From assembly GCA_009787795.1 (NCBI GenBank), contig WQSP01000002.1:1-45130 (forward strand): a DNA stretch of 45,130 nt, in the 5' to 3' direction. The notes beneath the pieces were generated by a model. That model saw nothing but the letters and a program-made list of their open reading frames with translations. It was not told the origin of the DNA and did no database searches. Of this stretch, positions 22,874 to 32,138 are shown piece by piece. Position 1 is the stretch's first letter, and every line of letters starts with the position of its first letter. The DNA comes from Treponema sp. (lineage in GTDB: Bacteria; Spirochaetota; Spirochaetia; Treponematales; Breznakiellaceae). The translations under genes and the position numbers were made by a program.

Positions 22874-24868
22874 TTAAGGGAAAATCTTTCTGTTTTTATT
22901 ATCCGGGATGCCCGTTTTTCTAAAAAAATACGTGTTTATCTGATCCCGCCATTCCTTTGCGTTAATTAACTGCATTTCAAAACGCGAAAGCACGGATTCA
23001 TACACTTCTTTTTGGAGCGAATCCTTAAGGCTTTTCCAGTCTTCCGCCATTTTAAAGGTTTCATCGTATCCTTCAAAATGAGTGTCGTAAATGTTTTGCA
23101 AAAGCGTATTTCCGTTTTTCATTTTAAAATCGTAGCGCAATCTGTGAAAGAACAATATCAGGTTCTCGGGGCATCTTGATGCGTCCCTAAAAATTGCCGC
23201 GTTTTCATTTGAATACTGCTCTGTATACCCTGTTCCCGAAGGCGTGCGATCTATGCCGATTGCATTTGCATCCGCCCTGTGATACGTTCCCCATCTTGAA
23301 AACTCGTAACCCTCGATATTCGGTCCGTAATGGGAATTGGGAGTTACCATAAAGCAAACGCCGAAGGGCGCATTGTATTTTTCGTATGCGGGATATGAAT
23401 TTAAAAGTATGTCTTCGATTTTTTTTGCGGTCTCCCCTTCTCCGAATGAAAGAGCGCACCATTCTTGCGCAATTTCCTTTGCGCTTAATTGCGGGTTCCA
23501 TGTCAATCTTCCGTAGCCGTAAAGATTTGCCTGCGCCAAAGTATGCCCTGTCCAATTGTTGTCAAGACCGACATTTACAACAGAGGCAAACCCTTCGATG
23601 TTTGACAATCCTTCCTTGTATTTTCCGATTAAATCCATAATGCGGAATTTTCTTTCCGTATTTTCATTGTTGACAATGTCAAACCTTGCAATATCCTGCC
23701 AAACATGCGGAAGGAAACACAAATCTATCTGATGCCCCGTATATTCCTGCGTTATCTGCAATTCCATTACATGACGCGTTTTTAAAAGAGCGCCGAAAAG
23801 AGGCGTTACAGGTTCCCTTACCTGAAAATCGTAAGGCCCGAATTTAATCTGAAGAATAACGTTTTCCAAAAATGCGCCGTCCAACGGCATAAAGTGATCG
23901 TATGCCGCCCTTGCGCGATCGAAACTATGATCACGCCAATCCTGCTGACAGTTGTAAACAAAGCAGCGCCAGACAATTTCGCCGCCAAAGGGTTTAACTG
24001 CTTTTGCAAGCATATTTGCCCCGTCTGCATGAGTTCTTTCATACTGAAACGGACCCGGTTCGCCTTCGGAATCTGCTTTTACAAGGAAACCTGCCAAGTC
24101 GGGGATATATTTATAAATAATCGAAGCTCTTTCTTTCCACCATGCAAAGACTCTTTCGTCCAGCGGATCTGCCGTTTCAAGCTTTCCTAGCGACCACGGC
24201 GCACCAAAATTAATGCTTATAAAAAGTCTAATGCCGTATCTTCTGAAAATTGCCGCCAATTTTGCGGCTTCCCTTAAATATTTTTCTGTAATCAACAATT
24301 TTGCGTTTGCCCTGACATTTACATTGTTAATGGAAAGCCTGTTGATTCCCGTGCTTGCCAAAAGACGCGCGTAATCTTCGATACGCTTGTTGTCAAAATC
24401 AAAATTGCCATCTTTGTAAAAAAGAGAGCCGCCTGCGTATCCGCGCTCTATTGTGCCGTCAAAATTGTCCCAGTGATTTATCATTCTTAGGGGAGACGCG
24501 GGCGTTTCGTTTATCTGAAGCCCGTGTGTTATTTTTCCCTGCGCAAGCAGAAAAAGAAAACGAAACACGCCGTATAAAAGACCGTTGTCGTCTGCCGCGC
24601 AAATTAAAATCTGGTTTTCCGTTATGCTTATGGAAAAGCTTTCCGGTTTTAAATACGAATCAAATTCAAGAAAGACACCCGAATTTTTCAAGTCCGCCTT
24701 TTTTTGCACTTTTGGAACAAATCCCAAAAGACGATTAATTCCGCTTGAAAGTTCCCTTACGGCAGTTGCGCACACTTCGCCGCCTTTTTGTGCATATATG
24801 ACTTCGGGAACCTTGATTTTCGCAGTTACTTTTCTTTCCTGCAGCCAGCAGTCGTATTCTTTTAACAT
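22874..24868 (-). CDS. aguA: GH67 alpha-glucuronidase
   Basis: This 664-residue enzyme removes (4-O-methyl-)glucuronic acid from the end of xylo-oligosaccharides. It has the GH67 landmark NHWDNFDGTIERGYAGGSLF, the acid residue in KADSEGEPGP (E268), and the base pair in KFGPYDFQVREP (D347) and QITQEYTG (E375). It has no signal peptide, so it works on imported aldouronic acids, as in other bacteria. It lies 9 bp behind uxuA, with GH2 before that, giving the order GH2-uxuA-GH67 in one operon. AGG lies about 8 nt before the ATG. Catalytic residues are complete. Confidence 0.95.
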   Translation of the reverse strand: MLKEYDCWLQERKVTAKIKVPEVIYAQKGGEVCATAVRELSSGINRLLGFVPKVQKKADLKNSGVFLEFDSYLKPESFSISITENQILICAADDNGLLYGVFRFLFLLAQGKITHGLQINETPASPLRMINHWDNFDGTIERGYAGGSLFYKDGNFDFDNKRIEDYARLLASTGINRLSINNVNVRANAKLLITEKYLREAAKLAAIFRRYGIRLFISINFGAPWSLGKLETADPLDERVFAWWKERASIIYKYIPDLAGFLVKADSEGEPGPFQYERTHADGANMLAKAVKPFGGEIVWRCFVYNCQQDWRDHSFDRARAAYDHFMPLDGAFLENVILQIKFGPYDFQVREPVTPLFGALLKTRHVMELQITQEYTGHQIDLCFLPHVWQDIARFDIVNNENTERKFRIMDLIGKYKEGLSNIEGFASVVNVGLDNNWTGHTLAQANLYGYGRLTWNPQLSAKEIAQEWCALSFGEGETAKKIEDILLNSYPAYEKYNAPFGVCFMVTPNSHYGPNIEGYEFSRWGTYHRADANAIGIDRTPSGTGYTEQYSNENAAIFRDASRCPENLILFFHRLRYDFKMKNGNTLLQNIYDTHFEGYDETFKMAEDWKSLKDSLQKEVYESVLSRFEMQLINAKEWRDQINTYFFRKTGIPDNKNRKIFP

Positions 24869-24877
24869 AATTAAAAC

Positions 24878-25942
24878 CTAACCTTTCTTTTTAATCGCTT
24901 CCCACAAACCCTGCAAGTAACTGAGTCCTATTGCCCTGTCATAAAGACCGTAACCGGGAACAGAAACCTCTCCCCATATTTGCCTTCCGTGATCCGGGCG
25001 CAAAGGACCGTCAAAACCGATGTCGTATAACGCTTTCATTATTTCGTACATGTCCAAAGAGCCGTCGCTTGACAAATGCGCGGATTCTTCAAAATCGCCC
25101 GGTGCATTGTGTTTAACGTTTCTTACATGCGCAAAGGAAATGCGTCCTTTTAAATTTCTTATAATGTCAGGGATATCGTTGTCGGGGTTTGTTCCAAGGC
25201 TTCCCGAGCATAATGTAACGCCGTTATACGGACTGTCGACAAGTTTTACAAGCCTTAACAAATCTTTTTTGTTTTTCATGATTCTTGGAAGACCAAAAAC
25301 TGACCATCCGGGATCATCAGGGTGCATGCCCATTTTTATTCCGTATTTTTCGCATGCGGGAATTACCGCCTTTAAAAAATATTCCAGATTTTTAAAAAGG
25401 GATTCTTCGTCAATATCATGATACATTTTAAAAAGTTCTTTTATGCGCGCCATTCGCTCAGGTTCCCATCCGGGAAGAAGGCATCCACCGGCTTTTTCCT
25501 GCATTACTTCAAACATATTGTCGGGGTTTATTTTTTCTATAAGTTTGTGATCATAAGACATGACAGTAGCGCCGTCGGGACGCATTTTTGCAAGGTCGGA
25601 TCTTGTCCAGTCGAAAACCGCCATAAAATTATAGCAGACAAGATTGATTCCCGCTTCATGAATTATTTTTAATGTATCGATATATCTTTCGATATGCATG
25701 TCGCGTTCGCTTGAACCTGTCTTGATTGAATCGTGGACATTTACGCTTTCAATTCCCGCAATGCTCAAACCTTCGTCTTCCACGATTTTTTTAAGCACAA
25801 AAACCTCTTCTTTTTTCCATTCTTCGCCCGGCTGTTTTCCGTACAAAGTTGTAATTACCCCGTTAATGCCGGGTACCTGACGTATTTTATCGAGAGTAAC
25901 AGGATCGTAGCCGGGTCCAAACCAGCGCATTGTCATTTTCAT
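24878..25942 (-). CDS. uxuA: Mannonate dehydratase
   Basis: UxuA converts D-mannonate to 2-keto-3-deoxygluconate in the glucuronate pathway. The 354-residue chain has MTMRWFGPGYDPVTLDKIRQVPGINGVITTLY at the start, then the metal- and substrate-binding phrases CSGSLGTNPDND, SFAHVRNVK and GPLRPDHGRQIWGE. It is normal length, cytoplasmic, and overlaps the GH2 stop by 4 bp. It sits directly before the GH67 gene that releases glucuronate, so the operon couples release and catabolism. UxaC, UxuB and KDG kinase are not in this window. Confidence 0.95.
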   Translation of the reverse strand: MKMTMRWFGPGYDPVTLDKIRQVPGINGVITTLYGKQPGEEWKKEEVFVLKKIVEDEGLSIAGIESVNVHDSIKTGSSERDMHIERYIDTLKIIHEAGINLVCYNFMAVFDWTRSDLAKMRPDGATVMSYDHKLIEKINPDNMFEVMQEKAGGCLLPGWEPERMARIKELFKMYHDIDEESLFKNLEYFLKAVIPACEKYGIKMGMHPDDPGWSVFGLPRIMKNKKDLLRLVKLVDSPYNGVTLCSGSLGTNPDNDIPDIIRNLKGRISFAHVRNVKHNAPGDFEESAHLSSDGSLDMYEIMKALYDIGFDGPLRPDHGRQIWGEVSVPGYGLYDRAIGLSYLQGLWEAIKKKG

Positions 25943-28269
25943 TTTTTACTCGCTTTAAAGCTTAAAAAGCTTTCTTTTAAATTTTCGCTGTACGCGCGAA
26001 GAATGATTTCTTTTCCGGACTGCCCCGCCCTGATTAAAACAAGCGCTTTTCCGCATGATGTGACAACTTTAGAATTTGCAAACCCGAGATTTTGATTCAA
26101 ATCCGAAGAACACGCGCCAAGAATTTTTGCGTCCCCTTCCAATGCAAACTCGACCAACACTTCTTCGTTTGGGCATAATTCCCCGTTCTTGTCGGTTATG
26201 TTAATCTCTACATGAGCGACTGCGCCATTTTCAATTTCTTTTTTATCGGGAATCAATTTTATTTTTTGCGCCTCTTTTAATGAAGTTTTTAGTTCATAAG
26301 AGCATACTTCCTTGTTATTGTTTATTCCTTTTATTTCGATTTTTCCGTAAACATATTCAATCGGAAATTCGATAATTCCGTTTGCAAACTCACTTTTTTT
26401 TCTTCTGCCCATTTTTTTGTCGTTAATGAAAAGCTGCGCTTCTTCGCAATTTGTAAAAACCGCCAATTTAACGTTTTGCCTTTCAAAATACGAATGATTC
26501 AAATGCGAAGAAAGTTTCGGGAAAGACCAGCGTCCCCTTGAATAATCGGGTTTAATATGCTGGTCGTAAAAAGCCATGTAGATCATTGGCTCTTCTGTCC
26601 AAATGCTCTTTCTGAAATATGCATTCGGCTTTAAAAAACCGCAGATGTCTATTATGGAGCCTGACCATCCTTTTGCAGGCCAGGGACATTCGCCAAGGTA
26701 ATCGATTCCCGCCCAGATAAACTGCCCTATTACATTGTCGTTTTCCAAAACAAACTGCCACGGATTTTTTTCGCTGACATCTTCAAAGTTTGTGCCGACG
26801 CTTGAATAAAACTCGTAACATTCGGTGCCGACAATCGGTTTTTCTATTCCCTTTGTATAATGTTCGTATAACGGTTCGTGGTAATTAAACCCGAGAACAT
26901 CCACATCTTTTGCCATTTTTTTTGTGAGCTTTACAAGTTCCCCGGGAGCTGCTCCCACAAGGGTTCTGGGATTTGCATGAGGAGCAAGCGCGCACGTTAC
27001 GGGACGATCGTCAAGGGAGCGCACAATATCGCAAAGCGTTTTTTGAATCGCAATCATGCTGTCCTGCCCCTGATTTTCAACTTCGTTTCCCACGCTCCAC
27101 ATGAACACGCACGGATGATTTATATCGCGCAAAATAAAATCGGTCAAATCGCGCTTGGCGTCTTCGTCAAAATGATCCTTATAATAGCCGCTTTTCCATT
27201 TGTCAAAACATTCGTCTATAACGTAAAAACCCATTTCGTCGCAAAGATCCAAAAACTCTTGTGCGGGCGGATTGTGACTTGTCCTTATCGCATTGCACCC
27301 GATGCTTTTTAATATGTTCAAACGCCGCCGCCATACATCATCGTAATATGCGCTGCCTGCGATTCCCGCATCATGATGAAGACACACGCCTTTTAATTTT
27401 ACCTTTTCGCCGTTAACTGTCATGCCCTTGTTGTAATTAATTTCTATTGTGCGAATGCCGAAAGTAACTTGTACAGGAACCGAAGATTCATTGTCACCCA
27501 AAATTTCCAAAACGGCGCGGTACAAATTCGGATTTTCTGCCGACCACAATGCAGGATTGTCAATTTTTAAACTTTGATTTATTTTAATTTCGTTTTTACC
27601 GTTAAAATTGACTGGCACTTTTTCTTCTGCAACTAACTTATTGTCATGAGTCAATATTTTTAAATTCAATTCGTGTAAATTCGTGTTAATCCGTGGACTA
27701 TATGAATTAATGTCCGCAGTTATTTTTACATCGGCTTGTTTTTTGTCTTTTGACAATTGGGTCTTTACTTTTACGCCCCAAGTTTTAACATGAACAGGCG
27801 GAAGGACTTTAAGTTCGACATTGCGGTAGAGACCGCTTCCCGAATACCAGCGATCGGGTTCTTCGCAGCCATTGTCAAGACGAACGGCGACAAGGTTTTT
27901 CCCTTCTTTTGCAAAGCCTGTAATATCAACTTCGAAGCTGACATATCCGTTTGCGCGTTTAGCCGCTTCCTTTCCGTTTATAAAGATTGTGCTGTTCCTG
28001 TATGCGCCGCCAAAATAAATGAAAATCGTCTTTTCGTTAATATTTGGAAGCAAAAACTCTTTTCTGTACCAGCAAACGCCTTTCCAGTCAAAGAAACCCT
28101 GCATGTTTTGGGGTGTCCAGCCGCCTGTCTCTCCCTTAAAAAAAGGCCTTGAAATGACCCAATCATGGGGAAGATCGACGTTTTCCCATGTTCTGTCGTT
28201 AAAACCTTCACTTTGGGCGTTTTTTTCGTCTCCAAGAATAAATTTCCAATTATGGTTAAAACTGTTCAT
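25939..28269 (-). CDS. GH2 glycoside hydrolase (beta-galactosidase-like)
   Basis: The 776-residue chain has GH2 domains in order: sugar-binding jelly roll (~1-155; NVDLPHDWVISRPF, RWYSGSGLYRNVEL), Ig-like (~160-275), TIM barrel (~280-560) and C-terminal Ig/DUF4982-type domains. The acid/base Glu is in WSVGNEVEN (E396) and the nucleophile in IVGTECYE (E483). It has no signal peptide and so is cytoplasmic. In this locus it may strip side sugars from xylan oligomers, but the sequence does not fix the substrate. Residues ~190-200 (YSPRINTNLHE) are the in-frame translation of a dispersed repeat inserted in the Ig-like domain. The start has TATAAT 7 nt upstream and no ribosome-binding site. Confidence 0.92.
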   Translation of the reverse strand: MNSFNHNWKFILGDEKNAQSEGFNDRTWENVDLPHDWVISRPFFKGETGGWTPQNMQGFFDWKGVCWYRKEFLLPNINEKTIFIYFGGAYRNSTIFINGKEAAKRANGYVSFEVDITGFAKEGKNLVAVRLDNGCEEPDRWYSGSGLYRNVELKVLPPVHVKTWGVKVKTQLSKDKKQADVKITADINSYSPRINTNLHELNLKILTHDNKLVAEEKVPVNFNGKNEIKINQSLKIDNPALWSAENPNLYRAVLEILGDNESSVPVQVTFGIRTIEINYNKGMTVNGEKVKLKGVCLHHDAGIAGSAYYDDVWRRRLNILKSIGCNAIRTSHNPPAQEFLDLCDEMGFYVIDECFDKWKSGYYKDHFDEDAKRDLTDFILRDINHPCVFMWSVGNEVENQGQDSMIAIQKTLCDIVRSLDDRPVTCALAPHANPRTLVGAAPGELVKLTKKMAKDVDVLGFNYHEPLYEHYTKGIEKPIVGTECYEFYSSVGTNFEDVSEKNPWQFVLENDNVIGQFIWAGIDYLGECPWPAKGWSGSIIDICGFLKPNAYFRKSIWTEEPMIYMAFYDQHIKPDYSRGRWSFPKLSSHLNHSYFERQNVKLAVFTNCEEAQLFINDKKMGRRKKSEFANGIIEFPIEYVYGKIEIKGINNNKEVCSYELKTSLKEAQKIKLIPDKKEIENGAVAHVEINITDKNGELCPNEEVLVEFALEGDAKILGACSSDLNQNLGFANSKVVTSCGKALVLIRAGQSGKEIILRAYSENLKESFLSFKASKK
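27671..27703. repeat. Dispersed AATCCGTG-type repeat inside the GH2 gene
   Basis: This repeat copy has three 10-bp units, TTCGTGTAAATTCGTGTTAATCC-like, ending CCGTGGACTATAT, as in the copy at 1145-1180. It is translated in frame as YSPRINTNLHE. The GH2 reading frame is intact on both sides, so the insertion is tolerated. Confidence 0.85.
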
Positions 28270-28276
28270 TGCATGG

Positions 28277-28282
28277 ATTATA
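28277..28282 (-). promoter_or_regulatory. -10 box before the GH2-uxuA-GH67 operon
   Basis: A perfect TATAAT lies 7 nt before the GH2 ATG, with no Shine-Dalgarno between. No good -35 box is placed 16-18 nt upstream, so an activator may be needed. The 75-bp gap is shared with the divergent GH10 promoter. Confidence 0.45.
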
Positions 28283-28297
28283 TCATATATAAAATAG

Positions 28298-28326
28298 TTG
28301 ATAAATACGCCATACGATGGTATTAT
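28298..28326 (+). promoter_or_regulatory. Promoter of the secreted GH10-GH30 operon
   Basis: TTGATA is followed after exactly 17 nt by TATTAT. The predicted start (~28333) is at the AGAGG ribosome-binding site of the GH10 gene, giving a leader of about 12 nt. Its -35 lies 15 bp from the -10 box of the divergent GH2 operon. Confidence 0.6.
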
Positions 28327-28344
28327 GAAACAAGAGGTAACTGT

Positions 28345-29502
28345 ATGAAAATTAAATTGTTGTCTGTTTTAATTCTGGCATTTGTTCTTTTTGGCTGCGA
28401 ATCAAGCGGCTCATCGGGTACGCAAAGGGCATCTGCGGGAAATCAGGCGCCAAATCACTTTAATACTCCGTTAAAAACCGTTTATCAGGATTATTTTCCA
28501 ATAGGCAATATCGTCAATAACAATTATTTAAGAGGCGATTTTTTTGAAATCCTAAAAACGCATTTTAGTGTCGTCACAAGCGAAAACAACATGAAGCCCG
28601 ATCATTTGGGCCCGCGCGAAAGGGGCGGCAATTACAATTTTGCTCCTGCGGACAATCAAATCAGGATAATGGCGGAAAACGGCATTCGCATGCACGGTCA
28701 CACTCTTATCTGGCACAGTCAGACTCACAGATGGATGACAGAAGGAACTCCCGAACAAGTCAGGGAAAATTTGGTCAATCATATCAATACGGTAATGGCT
28801 CACTTTAAGGGAAGAGTTACATCATGGGATGTTGTAAACGAAGCCGTAAGGGAAAGGGTCAACCCGGGCGAAAATTACGAGCTTTGGAGAAATCATTTAA
28901 GACAGGAAAGCGGCTGGTTCAAAGCGCTCGGTGCCGATTATATCGATCTTGCATTCAGAACGGCAAGAGCCGCAGACCCGGCCGTCACGCTTTATTACAA
29001 CGATTATAATCTGGACAATTCAAGAAAAGCCCAGGTAGTCGCCAACATGGTCAGAGAAATTAACGCAAGATACAGATCGGAAGGCAATACAAGAAACCTT
29101 ATCGAAGGTGTCGGAATGCAGGCGCATTACGGACTTACAACAAGCGTTCCCAATGTGCGCGCCAGCATAGAAAGATTCATCGCTTTGGGAATCGAAGTTT
29201 CCATAAGCGAACTTGACGTTGAGGTAAGAAGCGTTGGAAGCGGATCATTCGGCATCGGTCATTCCAGACGTTTAAGCGATATGGAACAAAGACAGCAGGC
29301 AATCAAATATGCGGAACTCTTTTCGCTTTTCAAACAATACAAGGATCATATTGCGCGCGTAACGTTATGGGGCATCGATGACGAACACAGTTGGAAATCG
29401 CTTGGCAATCCCTGCCTTTGGGACGCAAGATTGCAGCCAAAACAGGCGTTCTTCGCAGTCGCAAACCCGACCGAAGCATTGGGTATCGATGAGAATCATT
29501 AA
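28345..29502 (+). CDS. GH10 endo-beta-1,4-xylanase, lipoprotein
   Basis: The true start is the ATG at 28345 behind AGAGG, not the ORF-track start at 28165, which runs back into the GH2 gene. A signal peptide and lipobox (LLSVLILAFVLFGCESS, Cys18) anchor it to a membrane, presumably the outer one, facing out. The GH10 barrel follows at ~45-375: MHGHTLIWHSQTH, acid/base in WDVVNEAV (E166), LYYNDYNLD, and nucleophile in ISELDVEV (E289). There is no carbohydrate-binding module. The stop overlaps the GH30 start by 14 bp. A Ser-rich linker joins lipid anchor and barrel. Confidence 0.95.
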   Translation: MKIKLLSVLILAFVLFGCESSGSSGTQRASAGNQAPNHFNTPLKTVYQDYFPIGNIVNNNYLRGDFFEILKTHFSVVTSENNMKPDHLGPRERGGNYNFAPADNQIRIMAENGIRMHGHTLIWHSQTHRWMTEGTPEQVRENLVNHINTVMAHFKGRVTSWDVVNEAVRERVNPGENYELWRNHLRQESGWFKALGADYIDLAFRTARAADPAVTLYYNDYNLDNSRKAQVVANMVREINARYRSEGNTRNLIEGVGMQAHYGLTTSVPNVRASIERFIALGIEVSISELDVEVRSVGSGSFGIGHSRRLSDMEQRQQAIKYAELFSLFKQYKDHIARVTLWGIDDEHSWKSLGNPCLWDARLQPKQAFFAVANPTEALGIDENH

Positions 29503-31060
29503 TATAGCTGCATTTATAACCGTATTATTGACATTATGCGCATGCAGTTCGAGCGGCAGCATAAACAAATTGTCTGATACCAATACCGATAACGAAATCG
29601 AAGAAACGTTAAACATAAACTTTAACGAAATGCGGCAGGAAATTGACGGTTTCGGCGGCTCGAACGCGTGGACAAGACTTCCCGACAATCCGCAGGTTGC
29701 AGCCAATGTTGTAAGGCTTTTGTATTCAAGAACCGAAGGAATGGGCTTTACGATTTTGCGTAACAGAATTCCTTTTCGCGAACGCCTTCCCGGGGATAAC
29801 AGCCCCGGTCTCAATGACGGGTTCATGGTAAGAAAAAGCGATCATACTTATTCGTATACGGAAAATCCAAACGGAACAAAAACATTCGATTTAAACTGGA
29901 ACAGCTGGGATTTGTCCGCAACCAGAAATCTTATTAGAATGATAAAAAATCTTGGAAGGGACGGCCCCGAGGAACTTGTATTAATGAGCACGCCGTGGAC
30001 GCCGCCAAGCAATCGCGTAACGCAATGGAAAGAAGATGTAACGGGTTTAAGGGGCAATCTTAATTATGCAATGGACTGGTCAAAGCCCGATGTCTGGGGA
30101 CGGTTAAAAAGGGAACACTACAACGACTATGCGGACCTTCTTGCGGATTATGCCGCCAATTTTCAATCGCAAATGGGACATCCGCTCTCGATTCTTTCCG
30201 TTCAAAACGAACCAAACTGGAAAGTAGATTATGAATCCGCATACTGGAGCGGAACCGATTTAAGGGATTTTATCAAGGTAATTGCAAATCGTTTCCCCAT
30301 GAAAAACGTTGCAGTGGGCGAAAGCGGTCTTGGCATAATGATGCCCGAGTTTGAAAATTTTAACATTAATTTCAACGAAATGATTCTTCCGTCATTGGAT
30401 GATCCTGTTTCGCGCAGGGTTATCACTCACATCGGTCTTCATCAATACAATGGAGCCAGCGATCCTTCCATGAGAGCCGGCGCAATTGAATTCCCCGGCA
30501 TCATTGAATCGGGCAAACGTTTCTGGCAAACCGAAGTGTCGGGATCGGGCGCGCATCTTCCGCGCGGAACAGGAATTGACAACGCCCTTTATTACGCAAG
30601 AATGATCCATTGGGATATGACTTTGTCGCAGACAAACGCATTTCTTTTTTGGTGGCTTTGGACAAACAATTCAAGCAATACTACAGGCAGTTTGATAATT
30701 GCAGACGGAAACAGGGTAACCGCCCATCACAGGCTTTACGCGATGGGGCAATTTTCCCGATTCGTCCGCCCGGGATGGCGCAGAATCGAATGCGACGCAT
30801 CTTCCTTGTGGGGCGTATTTTTAAGCGCCTACAGAAATCCAAAAACAAAAGAAATTGCAATCGTAATAATAAATGACAGATATGCAGAATCGACGATTTC
30901 CTTGAATTTGCCGGGCGGCGAATTCGACAGGCTTGATGTCTGGCGCACATCGGAAAGCGAAAAACTTGAACCGCTTGGAAGACAGAGAACAACAGGCGGG
31001 AAAACGGACATTTTGCTTATGCCGAAGACGATGATTACATTGTACGGAAGGGTAAAGTAA
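29489..31060 (+). CDS. GH30 glucuronoxylanase-like lipoprotein
   Basis: The ATG at 29489 begins a lipoprotein signal (AAFITVLLTLCACSSS). The ORF-track start at 29378 lies inside GH10. The 523-residue enzyme has the GH30 layout of a TIM barrel plus beta-rich side domain: FGGSNAWTRLPDN at the start, STPWTPPSNRVTQW, acid/base in SVQNEPNW (E241), nucleophile in FWQTEVSGSG (E349) and WWLWTNNSSNT. GH30 subfamily 8 cuts glucuronoxylan next to MeGlcA side groups, which suits the GH67 gene in the same locus. The subfamily is inferred from that context and length and was not confirmed. It is coupled to GH10 by a 14-bp overlap. Confidence 0.9.
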   Translation: MRIINIAAFITVLLTLCACSSSGSINKLSDTNTDNEIEETLNINFNEMRQEIDGFGGSNAWTRLPDNPQVAANVVRLLYSRTEGMGFTILRNRIPFRERLPGDNSPGLNDGFMVRKSDHTYSYTENPNGTKTFDLNWNSWDLSATRNLIRMIKNLGRDGPEELVLMSTPWTPPSNRVTQWKEDVTGLRGNLNYAMDWSKPDVWGRLKREHYNDYADLLADYAANFQSQMGHPLSILSVQNEPNWKVDYESAYWSGTDLRDFIKVIANRFPMKNVAVGESGLGIMMPEFENFNINFNEMILPSLDDPVSRRVITHIGLHQYNGASDPSMRAGAIEFPGIIESGKRFWQTEVSGSGAHLPRGTGIDNALYYARMIHWDMTLSQTNAFLFWWLWTNNSSNTTGSLIIADGNRVTAHHRLYAMGQFSRFVRPGWRRIECDASSLWGVFLSAYRNPKTKEIAIVIINDRYAESTISLNLPGGEFDRLDVWRTSESEKLEPLGRQRTTGGKTDILLMPKTMITLYGRVK

Positions 31061-31076
31061 AAAAGACTTTTACTTT
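31054..31076. terminator. AT-rich inverted repeat between convergent GH30 and GH10 genes
   Basis: AAAGTAAAA and TTTTACTTT form a perfect 9-bp stem around AAGAC. It covers the GH30 stop codon and the stop of the intracellular GH10 gene. It has one GC pair, so it would be a weak bidirectional terminator at best. A short T-run follows on the plus side. Confidence 0.45.
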
Positions 31077-32092
31077 TTATCCCGCTTCTGTCCTTCTTCG
31101 ATTAATGAACCTACAACCGGTTTTTCCTTTTTGTTTTCGTCGAAAAGGAGCGGCCAGTTTTTTCGTTTCGGCACAGGGAAATCGTCAAGCCATGTATAAC
31201 AGTCCGCGATGCCCCATGTTGTAATGTTCTTTACCGCAGAAGAGGTGGAAGCCGCGCGAAAAAGATTCTTATATGTTTCTGCCTGTTTTACAATTCTTTC
31301 TTCGGGTCTTGATTTGAAAAATTGCGATGATTCCCTTTTTTCGTCCCATTCATAAATGGAAATGTCAACTTCCGTAAATTCTATTTCCAGCCCCAACTTT
31401 GAATATTTTTCTATCGCGTTAACGATAATTTCTTCTTTCGGAAAATTGTAATACCAATGCGCCTGAATGCCCACTCCGTTAATCGGAACGCCCTTGTCAA
31501 GAAGCCTTGAAAGAAATTCCAATGAAACGTCCATTTTTTTCCCCGATTCGTTGTTGTAATCGTTGTAAAAAAGTTTTGCTTTTGGACAAATCTCCCTCAT
31601 TCTTTTAAAGGCAAATTCGTAAACATCATTGCCGCAAATTTTATACCAATCGCTTAATCTAAAACCGTTTTCATCGCCCTTGTCAACATCGATAACTTCG
31701 TTTAGCACGTCCCACGAATACACCACATCGCCATATCGGTTTGCAACTTCTGCCATGTGGTCTTCCAGTCTTTTGTACAGTTTGTTTTTTGAAACAGTTT
31801 CGCCGTTGTCCAAAAAAAGCCACGAAGGATTCTGATTGTGCCAAAGCATGACATGACCGCGCATCGGCATATTGTTTTTTCTTGCGTAATTAGCTACCAG
31901 ATCACTGTCATCCCATTTATACATGTTTTCTTCGGGATGAACAGGACCGAATTTCATTCCGTTTTCCACTGTCAAAGTCGAAAAATGCTTTTTTATAAGC
32001 GCATCATATTCCGGGTCGTTCATCATTTTGCCGCATACAGCAGCCCCTACATGGAATGAATGTTTCCACGCGTCTTTTAAACCAATGCTCAT
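31070..32092 (-). CDS. GH10 endo-beta-1,4-xylanase, intracellular
   Basis: The 340-residue GH10 enzyme has no signal peptide, so it probably cuts imported xylo-oligosaccharides. It starts MSIGLKDAWKHSFHVGAAV, and carries the substrate loop MRGHVMLWHNQNP, the acid/base in SWDVLNEVID (E132), FYNDYN and the nucleophile in EIEFTEVDIS (E241). The WGIADCYTWLDD and WPLLFDENKKEKP tail is typical of the intracellular GH10 (IXT6-like) group. It is convergent with the secreted GH30 gene and divergent from the regulator gene, so it is regulated apart from the secreted xylanases. Confidence 0.95.
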   Translation of the reverse strand: MSIGLKDAWKHSFHVGAAVCGKMMNDPEYDALIKKHFSTLTVENGMKFGPVHPEENMYKWDDSDLVANYARKNNMPMRGHVMLWHNQNPSWLFLDNGETVSKNKLYKRLEDHMAEVANRYGDVVYSWDVLNEVIDVDKGDENGFRLSDWYKICGNDVYEFAFKRMREICPKAKLFYNDYNNESGKKMDVSLEFLSRLLDKGVPINGVGIQAHWYYNFPKEEIIVNAIEKYSKLGLEIEFTEVDISIYEWDEKRESSQFFKSRPEERIVKQAETYKNLFRAASTSSAVKNITTWGIADCYTWLDDFPVPKRKNWPLLFDENKKEKPVVGSLIEEGQKRDKK

Positions 32093-32138
32093 GTTCCTAT
32101 TATTAGAATAATTTTACAGTATGAATATAGGTAAATTG

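Noticed and set aside
27671-27703. Frameshift or pseudogene in GH2
   Set aside because: The repeat insertion keeps the frame and all GH2 landmarks downstream, including both catalytic Glu residues, are intact.
25939-28269. Naming the GH2 enzyme a beta-glucuronidase because of the locus
   Set aside because: The sequence layout is closer to beta-galactosidase-type GH2 with extra C-terminal domains, and the substrate cannot be read from the sequence.
28165-28344. N-terminal extension of the secreted GH10 enzyme
   Set aside because: It would precede a clear lipoprotein signal peptide, overlaps the divergent GH2 gene and its promoter, and AGAGG marks the ATG at 28345.
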